From positions 716,436 through 780,435 of the forward strand of contig NZ_FNPH01000002.1 in the NCBI RefSeq assembly GCF_900107255.1: DNA of 64,000 bases, in the 5' to 3' direction. Each line of letters starts with the position of its first letter. Within the stretch, counting starts at the first letter, position 1. The notes under the pieces are model-generated. The model did no database searches and was not told where the DNA came from. It was given only the letters and a program-made list of their open reading frames with translations. Positions 8,899 to 17,194 of this stretch are shown here, in pieces. A program made the position numbers and the translations under genes. The stretch is from Micromonospora pattaloongensis (GTDB taxonomy: Bacteria > Actinomycetota > Actinomycetes > Mycobacteriales > Micromonosporaceae).

Positions 8899-9609
8899 AT
8901 GTTTCGGCTTGTGGGACACAGTATGAGCGGTGTCGGCGTTCTCGACAAGGCGGTCGTCATCCTTGCCGCCTGCGTGGACGGCGCCAGCCTGGCCGAACTC
9001 GTCGATCGCACCAAGCTGCCCCGGGCGACCGCGCACCGGTTGGCGCAGGCGCTGGAGATCCACCGGATGCTGGTTCGGGACACCCAGGGCCGGTGGCGTC
9101 CGGGGCCGCGCCTGGGCGAGCTCGCGAACGCCGCGCCCGACGTGTTGTTGACCGCGGCCGAGCCGTTGCTTGCCGCGCTGCGCGACGCCACCGGCGAGAG
9201 CGCGCAGCTCTACCTGCGCCGCGCCGACGAGCGCATCTGCGTCGCCGCCGCGGAACGGGCCAGTGGGCTGCGCGACACCGTGCCGGTCGGTTCCGTGCTG
9301 CCGATGACGGCCGGATCGGCCGCGCAGATCCTGCTCGCCTGGGAGCCGCCCGAGGCGGTGATGCCGCTGCTGCCCCGCTGCAAGTTCACCGGCCGCACGC
9401 TGGCGGAGGTGCGCCGGCGCGGGTGGGCGCAGAGCGTCGCCGAGCGGGAGCCCGGTGTGGCGAGCGTCTCCGCGCCGATCCGCGACCGCACCGGCCGGGT
9501 CATCGCGTCCATCAGCATCTCGGGCCCGATAGAGCGGCTCGGCCGCCGCCCCGGCGACCGGCACGCCATGGCCGTCGTCCGCGCCGGGCAGCGCCTGTCC
9601 GGACTGTAA
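8899..9609 (+). CDS. ndgR: IclR-family regulator of leucine biosynthesis (NdgR/AreB/LtbR type)
   Basis: A 236-residue regulator: N-terminal winged helix-turn-helix (SLAELVDRTKLPRATAHRL) and a C-terminal IclR effector-binding domain (ESAQLYLRRADERICVAAAE, VPVGSVLPMTAGSAAQILLA). The N-terminal SGVGVLDKAV is typical of the Streptomyces NdgR/AreB group, which is divergent from leuCD and binds its promoter. The start may be ATG 8899 (GGGAGG only one base away, possibly leaderless) or ATG 8923. Function by family and position is well supported; regulation here is inferred. Confidence 0.87.
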   Translation: MFRLVGHSMSGVGVLDKAVVILAACVDGASLAELVDRTKLPRATAHRLAQALEIHRMLVRDTQGRWRPGPRLGELANAAPDVLLTAAEPLLAALRDATGESAQLYLRRADERICVAAAERASGLRDTVPVGSVLPMTAGSAAQILLAWEPPEAVMPLLPRCKFTGRTLAEVRRRGWAQSVAEREPGVASVSAPIRDRTGRVIASISISGPIERLGRRPGDRHAMAVVRAGQRLSGL

Positions 9610-9759
9610 CGCCACCCGCCCGACGGCGACCGGCAGCGGCAGCGGCAGCGGCCGGGAACCGGCGCCGACGGCGCGCCTCGCCGCCACCACGGTTCGTCTC
9701 ACGTGGCAACGGTGCCTGCCGATGGTTCCCCCATCGCACCGACGCGTGGGGGAAAACAC

Positions 9760-11367
9760 ATGGCGATGAGGCAGACCGACACTCGGATCTTCCAGAATGT
9801 GGGCGTACGGACGAAGATTCTCTTCGCCGTACTCGTCGTCGCGGTGGTCGCCGCCGTCGTGGGGGCGTTGAGCGTCGCCCAGATGCGCACGGTCTCCGCG
9901 CACGGCGACGCCATCTACACGCAGGGCTTCCTGCCCGCGCAGGACGTCGGACGGCTGCGCGAGAGCGTGATGAAGAGCCGGTTCTCGGCGCTCTCCGCGG
10001 CCACGGCCGCCGACCCCGCGGCGAAGCAGCGGTACGCCGCCGACCTGGCCAACCACGAGAAGGCGATCGACGGCCTCGTCGCGTCGTACCGGCAGCGGGC
10101 GGTCACGGCCGAGCAGCGCGCCGCCATCGACAAGTTCGGCGAGCTGTGGAGCCGCTACCGCGACCAGCGCAAGCGGGCCGACGAGCTGAAGGCTCAGGGC
10201 AGGATCGACGAATGGGAGCGGGTGCGCTCGCAGGAGATCACGCCGACCGTGAAGGAGTTCGAGCAGACGCTCGACGCGCTCAGCGCCGGGTCGACGAAGC
10301 TGGCGGAGCAGAGACTCGACGGGGCGCAGGCGGCGTCGGCGCGCGCTCTGATCCTGATCCTGGCCGTGCTCACCGTCGGGGTGGCCGTCGCCGTCGCGCT
10401 CGCGCTGCTCACCGCCGGGGCGATCATCCGGGCGCTGCGGCGCGTCAGCGAGGTGCTCGGCGCGGTCGCCGACGGCGACCTGACGCAGCGGGCGCCCGAC
10501 GCGGGGCGGGACGAGCTCGGGGTGATGGCGCGCGCGCTCAACCGGGCGACCGACCGGATCCGCACCATGGTGGGCACGCTCGACGGCAGTAGCGCGAGCC
10601 TCGCGGGCCGCGCGACGCAGCTCGAGGAGACGAGCCGGATGCTGGCCGAGGGGGCGGAGGGCGCCGCCACCCAGGCCGCGGCGATCGAAGGCGCCGTGCA
10701 GGAGGTGAGCCGCAGCGTCCAGGCGGTGGCGAGCGGGGCGGAACAGATGGGCGCCTCCATCCGGGAGATCGCGGTGAACGCGTCCGAGGCCGCGCAGGTG
10801 GCCACGGAGGCGGTACGGGTCTCAGCGTCCACAGAGGAGATCATGATTCGGCTCGGCACCTCGTCGGCCGAGGTCGGCGACGTGGTCAAGGTGATCACCG
10901 CCATCGCCGAACAGACCAACCTGCTCGCCCTCAACGCGACGATCGAGGCGGCCCGGGCCGGCGAGATGGGCAAGGGGTTCGCGGTCGTGGCCGGCGAGGT
11001 CAAGGACCTGGCGCAGGAGACCGCGAAGGCGACCGAGGAGATCCGACGGCGCATCGAGGCGATCCAGGCGGACGCCCGTGGCGCGGCGGAGTCCATCACC
11101 GATGTGAGCCGGGTCATCGGCCGGATCAACGACTACCAGACCACAATCGCCTCGGCCGTCGAGGAGCAGAGCGCCACCACCGACAGCATGGCGGCTGATC
11201 TCGGCGCCGCCGCGTCGGGCAGTACCCGGATCGGCGACGGCATGGCCGAAGTGGTCGGCGGCGCCGACCGGGCCCGTACGGGTGCGAACTCGGCGCGGCA
11301 CGCCGCCGGGGAGCTCGCCGCCATCTCGGCCGAACTGCGGACCGCGATGGCGGAGTTCCGCTACTGA
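9760..11367 (+). CDS. Methyl-accepting chemotaxis protein (orphan)
   Basis: A 535-residue membrane chemoreceptor. A first transmembrane helix (about 19-41) is followed by a helical extracellular domain of the four-helix-bundle type, a second helix (about 190-215), HAMP, and a long coiled-coil signalling domain. The CheA/CheW-binding hairpin [18 protein letters not shown] is intact. The ATG has GGGGGA six bases upstream. No che or flagellar genes lie in the window, so its partners are elsewhere. It ends at a strong hairpin before the tRNA genes. The ligand cannot be predicted. Confidence 0.93.
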   Translation: MAMRQTDTRIFQNVGVRTKILFAVLVVAVVAAVVGALSVAQMRTVSAHGDAIYTQGFLPAQDVGRLRESVMKSRFSALSAATAADPAAKQRYAADLANHEKAIDGLVASYRQRAVTAEQRAAIDKFGELWSRYRDQRKRADELKAQGRIDEWERVRSQEITPTVKEFEQTLDALSAGSTKLAEQRLDGAQAASARALILILAVLTVGVAVAVALALLTAGAIIRALRRVSEVLGAVADGDLTQRAPDAGRDELGVMARALNRATDRIRTMVGTLDGSSASLAGRATQLEETSRMLAEGAEGAATQAAAIEGAVQEVSRSVQAVASGAEQMGASIREIAVNASEAAQVATEAVRVSASTEEIMIRLGTSSAEVGDVVKVITAIAEQTNLLALNATIEAARAGEMGKGFAVVAGEVKDLAQETAKATEEIRRRIEAIQADARGAAESITDVSRVIGRINDYQTTIASAVEEQSATTDSMAADLGAAASGSTRIGDGMAEVVGGADRARTGANSARHAAGELAAISAELRTAMAEFRY

Positions 11368-11384
11368 CCGGAGCGGGAACAAAA

Positions 11385-11418
11385 GCCGAGGCGCCCTCCT
11401 GCTGGAGGGCGCCTCGGC
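11385..11418. terminator. Bidirectional terminator between the chemoreceptor and tRNA-Glu
   Basis: A perfect 15-bp inverted repeat (11385-11399 with 11404-11418) has a four-base loop. It is preceded by AAAA, giving a short U-run on the minus-strand transcript, and lies eight bases beyond tRNA-Glu. Confidence 0.85.
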
Positions 11419-11425
11419 TAATCTG

Positions 11426-11498
11426 TAGCCCCGACCGGATTCGAACCGGCGCTACCGCCTTGAGAGGGCGGCGTCCTAGGCCGCTAGACGACGGGGCC
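11426..11498 (-). tRNA. tRNA-Glu (CTC)
   Basis: A 73-nt cloverleaf on the minus strand. Acceptor stem GGCCCCG/CGGGGCT plus discriminator A, anticodon stem CCGCC/GGCGG with loop CTCTCAA and anticodon CTC, and T-arm GTTCGAATC. CCA is not encoded. Downstream of tRNA-Gln and probably co-transcribed with it. Confidence 0.97.
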
Positions 11499-11579
11499 AG
11501 GACTTGCTGTGTTGCTCTTTCGAGCAACGGTGCTGAACTCTATCAGAGACCAGCTACCGAAGCCATTCGGCGTCGGTCG

Positions 11580-11651
11580 CTGGGGTACCAGGACTCGAAC
11601 CTAGACTAACGGAGCCAGAATCCGTCGGGCTGCCAATTACCCCATACCCCA
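11580..11651 (-). tRNA. tRNA-Gln (CTG)
   Basis: A 72-nt cloverleaf on the minus strand. Acceptor TGGGGTA/TACCCCA with discriminator G, anticodon stem ACGGA/TCCGT, loop TTCTGGC, anticodon CTG, T-arm GTTCGAGTC. In GatCAB organisms this tRNA is first charged with Glu and then amidated, so gatCAB at 50.9-54.2 kb is its functional partner. Confidence 0.97.
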
Positions 11652-11676
11652 TCGGTGCTCGCCGCACCGAGAAAGA

Positions 11677-11706
11677 ACTTTACCCGACGGCCGATGGCGC
11701 GCCAAA
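11677..11706 (-). promoter_or_regulatory. Candidate promoter of the tRNA-Gln/tRNA-Glu unit
   Basis: On the minus strand TTTGGC (11701-11706) and TAAAGT (11677-11682) are 18 bp apart and end 25 bp before the tRNA-Gln 5' end. The -10 is good and the -35 weak. Confidence 0.4.
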
Positions 11707-11749
11707 TCGGGTTACGTCCACGGCGTTTCCAGCGCGGCGAGCAGGCGTT

Positions 11750-12553
11750 TTATTCCACTGCCACCACGGGGTTGGACAGCTCGCCGATGCCCTCGATACG
11801 CACGGTGACCACATCCCCCGCGCTCAGCGGGCTCACCCCGGCCGGCGTTCCGGTCAGGATCACGTCGCCGGGCAGCAGCGTCATGACGTGTGAGACGTAC
11901 GACACCAGGGTCGGCACGTCGAACACCATGTCCTTGGTCCGCCCGAGCTGCCGGACCTCCATCTGCTCGGGGTCGCGCCCCACCTCACAGCGCACCTCCC
12001 GGTCGCCCACGTCGGCCCCGGTGACGATCCACGGGCCGAGCGGGCAGAACGAGTCGAAGCCCTTCGCGCGGGTCCACTGGCCGTCCGCGCGCTGCAGGTC
12101 GCGCGCCGTGACGTCGTTCCCGCAGGTGTACCCGAAGATCGCCTTCTCCGCGGCGGCGCGGTCGGCGCGGCGCGCGCCCGGCGGGCCGATCACCACCGCC
12201 AGCTCCGCCTCGTGCTCGACCTGCTTCGACTGCGCCGGCAACCGGATCGCGTCCCGCGGACCGATCACCGATGTCGACGGCTTCAAGAAGATCAGCGGCT
12301 CGGCGGGGACCTCGGCGCCGTGCTCCGCGGCGTGCTCGACGTAGTTACGCCCGACGCACACCACCTTGCTCGGCAGGATCGGCGAGAGCAGGCGCACATC
12401 GGCGAGCGCCCAGCGCTGGTTGGTGAGGGTGAGGCGGCCGAAGGGGTGGCCCTCGATCTCGGTGACGGTCAGCCCTTCCGGCCCCGCACCGGGCTCCCCC
12501 TCCACGACGCCGAACGACATTCCACTGGCATGAGCAAAACGAGCGATTCGCAC
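11750..12553 (-). CDS. Fumarylacetoacetate hydrolase (FAH) family protein
   Basis: A 267-residue FAH-fold enzyme. The metal-binding signature EHEAELAVVIG (E-x-E) and YTCGNDVTARDLQ (Asp ligand) are present, as is the C-terminal LTGTPAGV. Members hydrolyse or decarboxylate acylpyruvates and related 2-oxo acids; the substrate here is unknown. Its M. tuberculosis counterpart by position is Rv2993c. The GTG start has TAGATT exactly six bases upstream and no Shine-Dalgarno, so it is probably leaderless. gltX, which lies next to this gene in mycobacteria, is absent. Confidence 0.88.
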   Translation of the reverse strand: MRIARFAHASGMSFGVVEGEPGAGPEGLTVTEIEGHPFGRLTLTNQRWALADVRLLSPILPSKVVCVGRNYVEHAAEHGAEVPAEPLIFLKPSTSVIGPRDAIRLPAQSKQVEHEAELAVVIGPPGARRADRAAAEKAIFGYTCGNDVTARDLQRADGQWTRAKGFDSFCPLGPWIVTGADVGDREVRCEVGRDPEQMEVRQLGRTKDMVFDVPTLVSYVSHVMTLLPGDVILTGTPAGVSPLSAGDVVTVRIEGIGELSNPVVAVE

Positions 12554-12721
12554 CCGCTCAATCTATCGGCCGGACCGGCCGACCGACCCGGCCGGCGGCC
12601 GAACCCGGTCGGGTGGCGCGGGGCGTGGCGGCGGCGGCACGCCGCCCGGCGGCGGAATCCGCGCTTCGGGCACGGGGCCGACCACCGCGCCCTACCCTCG
12701 GGTGGGAGGCGAAAAAGAGTC

Positions 12722-13867
12722 ATGTTCACCTCGTGCCAGCGCGCCGTAATCGCCGTCGTCGTCGGGTTCTCGTCCATCCTCGCCGCGCCGCAGCCGGCGC
12801 ACGCGCAGCCCCAGACGGTGAGTCTGGGCATCAACAGCAGTGGGACGTTGTCGCCGAACTACCGCATCGAGGTGCGCAACTCCACCGCGAAACCGATCGA
12901 CGTGACGGTCCGGCAGGAACTGCCGCGCGGCACCACCGTGACGACGACGAGCCCCGAGGCCCGCCCGAAGGAGGGCGAGGTGACCTGGCAGCTCAAGGCG
13001 CCGCCCCGGAGCAACACCACGCTGACCAGCTCGCTCACCCACTCCGGCGGCAGCACCCTGTTCTCGCCCGCCTGCGCGTACGAGCGCGACGGCAGCCGGC
13101 CCTACTCCTGCGCCACGGCGGCCTGGACCCCGCCGCCGGACATCACCCCGCGACACGCCCCGCCCTGGTGGCAGCAGCCGCGGACCCTGACCATCATCGG
13201 GGCCTCGGCGCTCGTCGGCCTCACCCTGCTCTGGGGGCTCGTGGCGGTGGCGCGCCGGTGGCGGCGACGCGCGGCCGGCCGGTCCCGCATCGGCCCGACC
13301 ACCCGCGCGCCGATCCGGGGCCTGGCACCGCCGCCCGCACCGCGTCGACGTCGTCGCCCGCCCGCGGTCGTCGTGCTCGCCTTCACCCTGCTGCTGCTCG
13401 CCCTCACCGGGGCGCTCGGCACCCGCGCGGTGGTGGCCGGCGCGGACACCATCCAGCTGGCGCGGCAGCAGACGGGCTGGGTCGGCAACCAGACCTCCGG
13501 CCCGGTCGGGGCGGCGCTGCGGGAGGACTCGTTCGAGTTCACCGTCTACCGCATCGGGTGCCAGCAGGTCGGCCCCGGAACGCGGCGCTGCATCGCCACC
13601 GTCGGCGTGCACAACGCCAGCGGCAAGGACGGGCACTGGCACGCCGGCCTGCAGCGCGCCTACCTGCCGACGGGCAGCTGGGTCAGCACCGATGAGGCGG
13701 CGACCCGGGAGGCCAACAAGGGCCGGGACATGTTCGCCGAACCGCTCGCCGCCGGGCAACGGCTACTCTTCCCGCTCGCCTTCACCGTCACCAGCGAACT
13801 GCTCCCCACCCGGATCGAGCTGCGCAGCGGCGCGTTCAACGCCGGCGTCAGCGTGACCCCCGTCTGA
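12722..13867 (+). CDS. Exported membrane protein of unknown function with two membrane segments
   Basis: I do not recognise this 381-residue protein as a named family. It has a clear N-terminal signal peptide ending PQPAHA (about residue 28), then an extracellular beta-rich domain of about 110 residues resembling DUF11/CARDB-type Ig folds (YRIEVRNSTAKPIDVTVRQ). A transmembrane helix (IIGASALVGLTLLWGLVAVA), a short Arg/Pro-rich cytosolic loop, and a second helix (AVVVLAFTLLLLALTGALG) follow. The C-terminal extracellular domain has paired cysteines (IGCQQV, RRCIATVGVHN) and a DUF4352-like pattern. GGGAGG lies 12 bases before the ATG. Confidence 0.7.
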   Translation: MFTSCQRAVIAVVVGFSSILAAPQPAHAQPQTVSLGINSSGTLSPNYRIEVRNSTAKPIDVTVRQELPRGTTVTTTSPEARPKEGEVTWQLKAPPRSNTTLTSSLTHSGGSTLFSPACAYERDGSRPYSCATAAWTPPPDITPRHAPPWWQQPRTLTIIGASALVGLTLLWGLVAVARRWRRRAAGRSRIGPTTRAPIRGLAPPPAPRRRRRPPAVVVLAFTLLLLALTGALGTRAVVAGADTIQLARQQTGWVGNQTSGPVGAALREDSFEFTVYRIGCQQVGPGTRRCIATVGVHNASGKDGHWHAGLQRAYLPTGSWVSTDEAATREANKGRDMFAEPLAAGQRLLFPLAFTVTSELLPTRIELRSGAFNAGVSVTPV

Positions 13868-13907
13868 GCCCGGCGGCCGGCGACCCGGCCGCCCGTACCC
13901 TGGACGG

Positions 13908-14846
13908 ATGACCGCGCCGACCCCCCACCCCCGCGCCGTGCTCGCCGCGGCCATCTGGCGCGCGCGCCGGGAGGCGCACGAGCGCACCGTGGACGCGTGG
14001 CTGACCCCGCACCTGCAGCGGCGGCGCACGGGCCGGAAGCACCCGGTGGAGGACTTCCTCTTCACCTACTACTCCCACCGCCCCGCCCAACTGCGCCGCT
14101 GGCACCCCGGCGCGGGGGTGCTGCTCGCGGACGCGACGCCGGACGAGTTCGGCCGCGACTACCGGGCCGTCGCCGGCGGGGTCGAGCTGGACACGACAGC
14201 GGTGCTGGGGCGCCGCGCCGAAGCGGTGAGCTGGATCCGGGCCCTGCTGGCGCACACCGCGGCCCGCAACGCCCACTTCGGATGCTTCGGGATGCACGAG
14301 TGGGCGATGGTCTACCGGCAGACCCCGGACGAGGTACGGCACAACGCCTGGCCGCTGCGGCTGGACCCGGAGCAGACGGCGCGGACCGTCGAGCAGAACC
14401 GAATCCGGTGCAGCCACTTCGACGCGTACCGCTTCTTCACGGCGCCCGCCCGGCCGCTGAACCTCCTCTCCCCCACCCGCGAGGCACAGCTCGACAACGA
14501 GCAGCCGGGTTGTCTACACGCCAACATGGACCTCTACAAGTGGGCGTACAAGCTCTCGCCGCTGGTGCCGAGCGAGCTGGTCGCGGAGGCGTTCGCGCTG
14601 GCGCGGGAGATCCGGACGCTCGACATGCGGGCCTCCCCGTACGACCTGTCGGCGCTGGGCTACCCGGCGGTGCGGGTCGAGACCCCGGAGGGGCGTGCGG
14701 AGTACGCCGCCGCGCAGCGGGACTTCGCCGAGCGGGCCGCCCCGCTGCGCGCCCGCCTGATCGAGGCGATCGACCGACTGCCGGTCACTCGTCCCGCACC
14801 CGACCGCGACTCTGCTTCAGCTGCGACTGCCGCCGTTTCGCGGTGA
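13908..14846 (+). CDS. Conserved actinobacterial protein of unknown function
   Basis: A 312-residue soluble protein rich in conserved His, Cys and aromatic residues: HPVEDFLFTYYSHRPAQLRRW, NAHFGCFGMHEWAMVY, IRCSHFDAYRFFT and PGCLHANMDLYKWAYKL. The clustered His/Cys residues suggest a metal or cofactor site. I recall related proteins labelled 3-methyladenine DNA glycosylase, but no HhH-GPD or AlkA/Tag/AAG motif is visible and I would not use that name. TACCCT lies six bases before the ATG, so it is probably leaderless. Its last 62 bases overlap the convergent arfB coding region. Confidence 0.78.
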   Translation: MTAPTPHPRAVLAAAIWRARREAHERTVDAWLTPHLQRRRTGRKHPVEDFLFTYYSHRPAQLRRWHPGAGVLLADATPDEFGRDYRAVAGGVELDTTAVLGRRAEAVSWIRALLAHTAARNAHFGCFGMHEWAMVYRQTPDEVRHNAWPLRLDPEQTARTVEQNRIRCSHFDAYRFFTAPARPLNLLSPTREAQLDNEQPGCLHANMDLYKWAYKLSPLVPSELVAEAFALAREIRTLDMRASPYDLSALGYPAVRVETPEGRAEYAAAQRDFAERAAPLRARLIEAIDRLPVTRPAPDRDSASAATAAVSR

Positions 14847-15213
14847 GCCGCCGCTCCTTCGCCGCGCGGCTCGGCTTGGTGGGACGACGCGGCGGGGGCG
14901 GCGGCGCGGCCGCGTCGCGCAGCAGGGCGGCGAGCCGGGCGCGGGCGGCCTCGCGATTGGCGAGCTGCGCACGGTGCTCGCTGGCGGTCACGGTGAGCAC
15001 GCCGTCGACCAGCCGGCCGGCGAGCCGCTCGACGATCCGGTTGCGCAGCGACTGCGGCAGGGCGCCGGAAGCGACGACGTCGAAGCTCAGCTCCACCCGC
15101 GAATCCGTGGTGTTCACGCCCTGACCACCCGGACCGGAGGACCGGGAGAAGCGTTCGCGCAGCTCGCCGGCGGGGATCACCAGCCGCTCGGTCACGCGTA
15201 GGTCCTCGGCCAC
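14785..15213 (-). CDS. arfB: Alternative ribosome-rescue factor / peptidyl-tRNA hydrolase ArfB
   Basis: Releases ribosomes stalled on non-stop mRNAs by hydrolysing peptidyl-tRNA. The 142-residue product has the catalytic GGQ at residues 29-31 within SSGPGGQGVNTTDSRVELSF, and the long basic, disordered C-terminal tail (KERRLTAKRRQSQLKQSRGR) that ArfB inserts into the empty mRNA channel. It lacks the codon-recognition domains of RF1/RF2. The GTG start is inferred from alignment to the family. Convergent overlap with the previous gene is 62 bp. Confidence 0.92.
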   Translation of the reverse strand: MAEDLRVTERLVIPAGELRERFSRSSGPGGQGVNTTDSRVELSFDVVASGALPQSLRNRIVERLAGRLVDGVLTVTASEHRAQLANREAARARLAALLRDAAAPPPPPRRPTKPSRAAKERRLTAKRRQSQLKQSRGRVRDE

Positions 15214-15281
15214 GTCTCGAGGTTAGTGCCCGATCGTCCCGGTCCGCGCGGGCATTTCGCGTCGCCCGGCCGCCGCGCGGA

Positions 15282-16205
15282 TCACCCGCCGCGGCGGATC
15301 AGCCGATCGGCGACCTGTTCGGCGCGCTCGATCGGGATCGCGAACCCGATGCCGATGTTGCCGCTGCCCTCCAGGGTGGCGATCGCGGTGTTCACCCCGA
15401 TCACCTCGCCGCGGGCGTTGACCAGCGGCCCGCCGGAGTTGCCCGGGTTGATGGAGGCGTCGGTCTGCACCGCCGACTGCCGGCCGCCGTTGCCGAGCCG
15501 CACCTGCCGGTCCAGCGCGCTGACGATGCCGGCGGTCACCGTTCCGGAGAGGCCGAGCGGCGAGCCGACCGCGAGCACCGGCTCCCCCACCCGGGTGCTG
15601 CGGGGCTGCGCCAACGGCAGCGGCCGCAGGCCGGCCGACGACGGCACCCGGAGCACGGCGATGTCGCTGCCCGGATCCCGCCCGACGACCTCGGCGGGCA
15701 GCCGCCGGCCGTCCGGACCCACCACGGTGACCGCGCCGCCCCCGCCCGACCCACCGCCGCCGGCCGCGGCCGTCCCCCCGGCGAGGATGTGGTCGTTCGT
15801 GATGATGTGCTGCCGGTCGTCGATGGCGAACCCGGAGCCGCCGGCCATGCCGTTGCCCGTCCCGACCTGCACCGAGACGACTCCGGGCAGCGCCTGCGCG
15901 GCGGCGTTGACCAGGTCGGCGGGGACACCGGCGGCGGCGCTCGAGGGTGACGGGCTGGCCGCTGCCCGGACGGCCGCCGGGCCGGCGTAGTCCGCCACGT
16001 AACCGCCGGCGAGTCCGCCGGACACGGTGGAGAGCGCGACCACGGCGACCGCGGCGAGCAGCCGGCGCCGCCATCGCGCGCCCGTGGCCGTCGCCGCGGC
16101 CGCCGGCTCCGGGCCGTACCCGCCGGGGCGCAGCGCGGGATCGAGCTCGGGCGAGACGAACCGCGGCCCGCGCGGTTCGCCGAGGCCGGAAGGGGTGGTG
16201 GTCAT
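15282..16205 (-). CDS. Membrane-anchored S1C (HtrA/DegP-type) serine protease without PDZ domain
   Basis: A 307-residue trypsin-like protease. It has a disordered cytosolic N-terminus, a transmembrane helix (about 48-70), and an extracytoplasmic protease domain with catalytic H139 (ITNDHIL), D181 (GSDIAVLRV) and S257 (NPGNSGGPLVN). HtrA proteins normally continue into one or two PDZ domains; this one stops right after the protease fold (ERAEQVADRLIRRGG), and no PDZ-like reading occurs before arfB. GGAG is upstream of the ATG. It lies 20 bp after the vWA gene and is the last gene of that operon, suggesting a role in envelope protein quality control. Confidence 0.9.
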   Translation of the reverse strand: MTTTPSGLGEPRGPRFVSPELDPALRPGGYGPEPAAAATATGARWRRRLLAAVAVVALSTVSGGLAGGYVADYAGPAAVRAAASPSPSSAAAGVPADLVNAAAQALPGVVSVQVGTGNGMAGGSGFAIDDRQHIITNDHILAGGTAAAGGGGSGGGGAVTVVGPDGRRLPAEVVGRDPGSDIAVLRVPSSAGLRPLPLAQPRSTRVGEPVLAVGSPLGLSGTVTAGIVSALDRQVRLGNGGRQSAVQTDASINPGNSGGPLVNARGEVIGVNTAIATLEGSGNIGIGFAIPIERAEQVADRLIRRGG

Positions 16206-16225
16206 CGCAGCTCCGTCAACAGGTG

Positions 16226-17194
16226 TCAGGGCAGACGGGAGAACCACAGCATCGAGCCGCTCGCCGCGGCCACGCCCAGCAGCAACCCCACGCCGATGAA
16301 CCGGTCGGAGATGTCCTGGCGTTCGGTGCGGTACCCCACCGACGTGCCGATGTTGTCGTAGACCTTCCGAAGTTCCTCGCTGCTGCCCGCCTCGTGGTAG
16401 CCGCCGCCGGTCTGCGCGGCCACCGCCCGCAGGCTGTCGCCGTCCACCGGCACCCGCAGCGGGCGCCCACCGCCCTGGTTGATGTAGCCGGCGGGGGTGC
16501 CGAAGGAGATGGTGTCGACCGGCACCTTCGCCTCGGTCGCGTCGCTCGCCGCCGACTCCGGATCGCGACCCGAGGTGTTCGCGCCGTCGGAGAGCAGCAC
16601 GATCCGGGACGGCGGCGGATCCTGGGCGGCCTTGGCGTCCAGCGAACGGATCGCCTCCAGCGAGGTGTTGATCGCCTCGCCGATCGCGGTGCCCTGGGTG
16701 CCGGTCACCCCCTCGGTCAGCCGGTCGATGCCGGCGTCCAGCGTCTCCCGGTTGGTGTCCGGCGCCACCAGCACCGAGGCGTTCCCCGCGAAGGCGACCA
16801 GCCCCACGTTGAACTGCTTCGGCAGGTCGTCGACGAACCCGTGCGCCGCCGACTTCGCCGCCGACAGCCGGTTCGGTGACACGTCGGTGGCGAGCATCGA
16901 CGTGGACACGTCGACCGCGACCATGACCGTGGCGCGCTCCCGGGCCACCCGTACGTCGGCGGTGGGGCGGGCGAAGCCGACCACCAGCAGCGACAGCATG
17001 CCCAGGAACAGTCCGGCCGGCAGGTGCCGGCGCCAGGCCGGCACCCGCGGCGCCACCCGGTCCAGCAGCCGCAGGTTGGTGAAGCGCACGGCGTACCGGC
17101 TGCGGCGGCGCTGCAGGAACAGGTACGCCCAGAGCAGCCCGAGCACCCCGATCAGTAGCCAGAGCCGGTACGGCGACTCCCAGGACATGCTCAT
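16226..17194 (-). CDS. vWA-domain membrane protein (BatA-like)
   Basis: A 322-residue protein with transmembrane helices at about 11-28 and 59-75, a von Willebrand factor A domain with the metal-ion-dependent adhesion site DVSTS (D95, S97, S99) and LSDGANT, and a C-terminal helix (about 300-318). It probably works with the upstream MoxR ATPase and DUF58 protein as a MoxR-vWA metal-insertion/chaperone-like system. The ATG overlaps the DUF58 TGA (ATGA) and has GGAGG six bases upstream. Confidence 0.93.
   Translation of the reverse strand: MSMSWESPYRLWLLIGVLGLLWAYLFLQRRRSRYAVRFTNLRLLDRVAPRVPAWRRHLPAGLFLGMLSLLVVGFARPTADVRVARERATVMVAVDVSTSMLATDVSPNRLSAAKSAAHGFVDDLPKQFNVGLVAFAGNASVLVAPDTNRETLDAGIDRLTEGVTGTQGTAIGEAINTSLEAIRSLDAKAAQDPPPSRIVLLSDGANTSGRDPESAASDATEAKVPVDTISFGTPAGYINQGGGRPLRVPVDGDSLRAVAAQTGGGYHEAGSSEELRKVYDNIGTSVGYRTERQDISDRFIGVGLLLGVAAASGSMLWFSRLP

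Noticed and set aside
9610..9759. A c-di-GMP riboswitch upstream of the chemoreceptor
   Set aside because: The region is GC-rich with small inverted repeats, but the conserved GEMM tetraloop-receptor blocks are absent.
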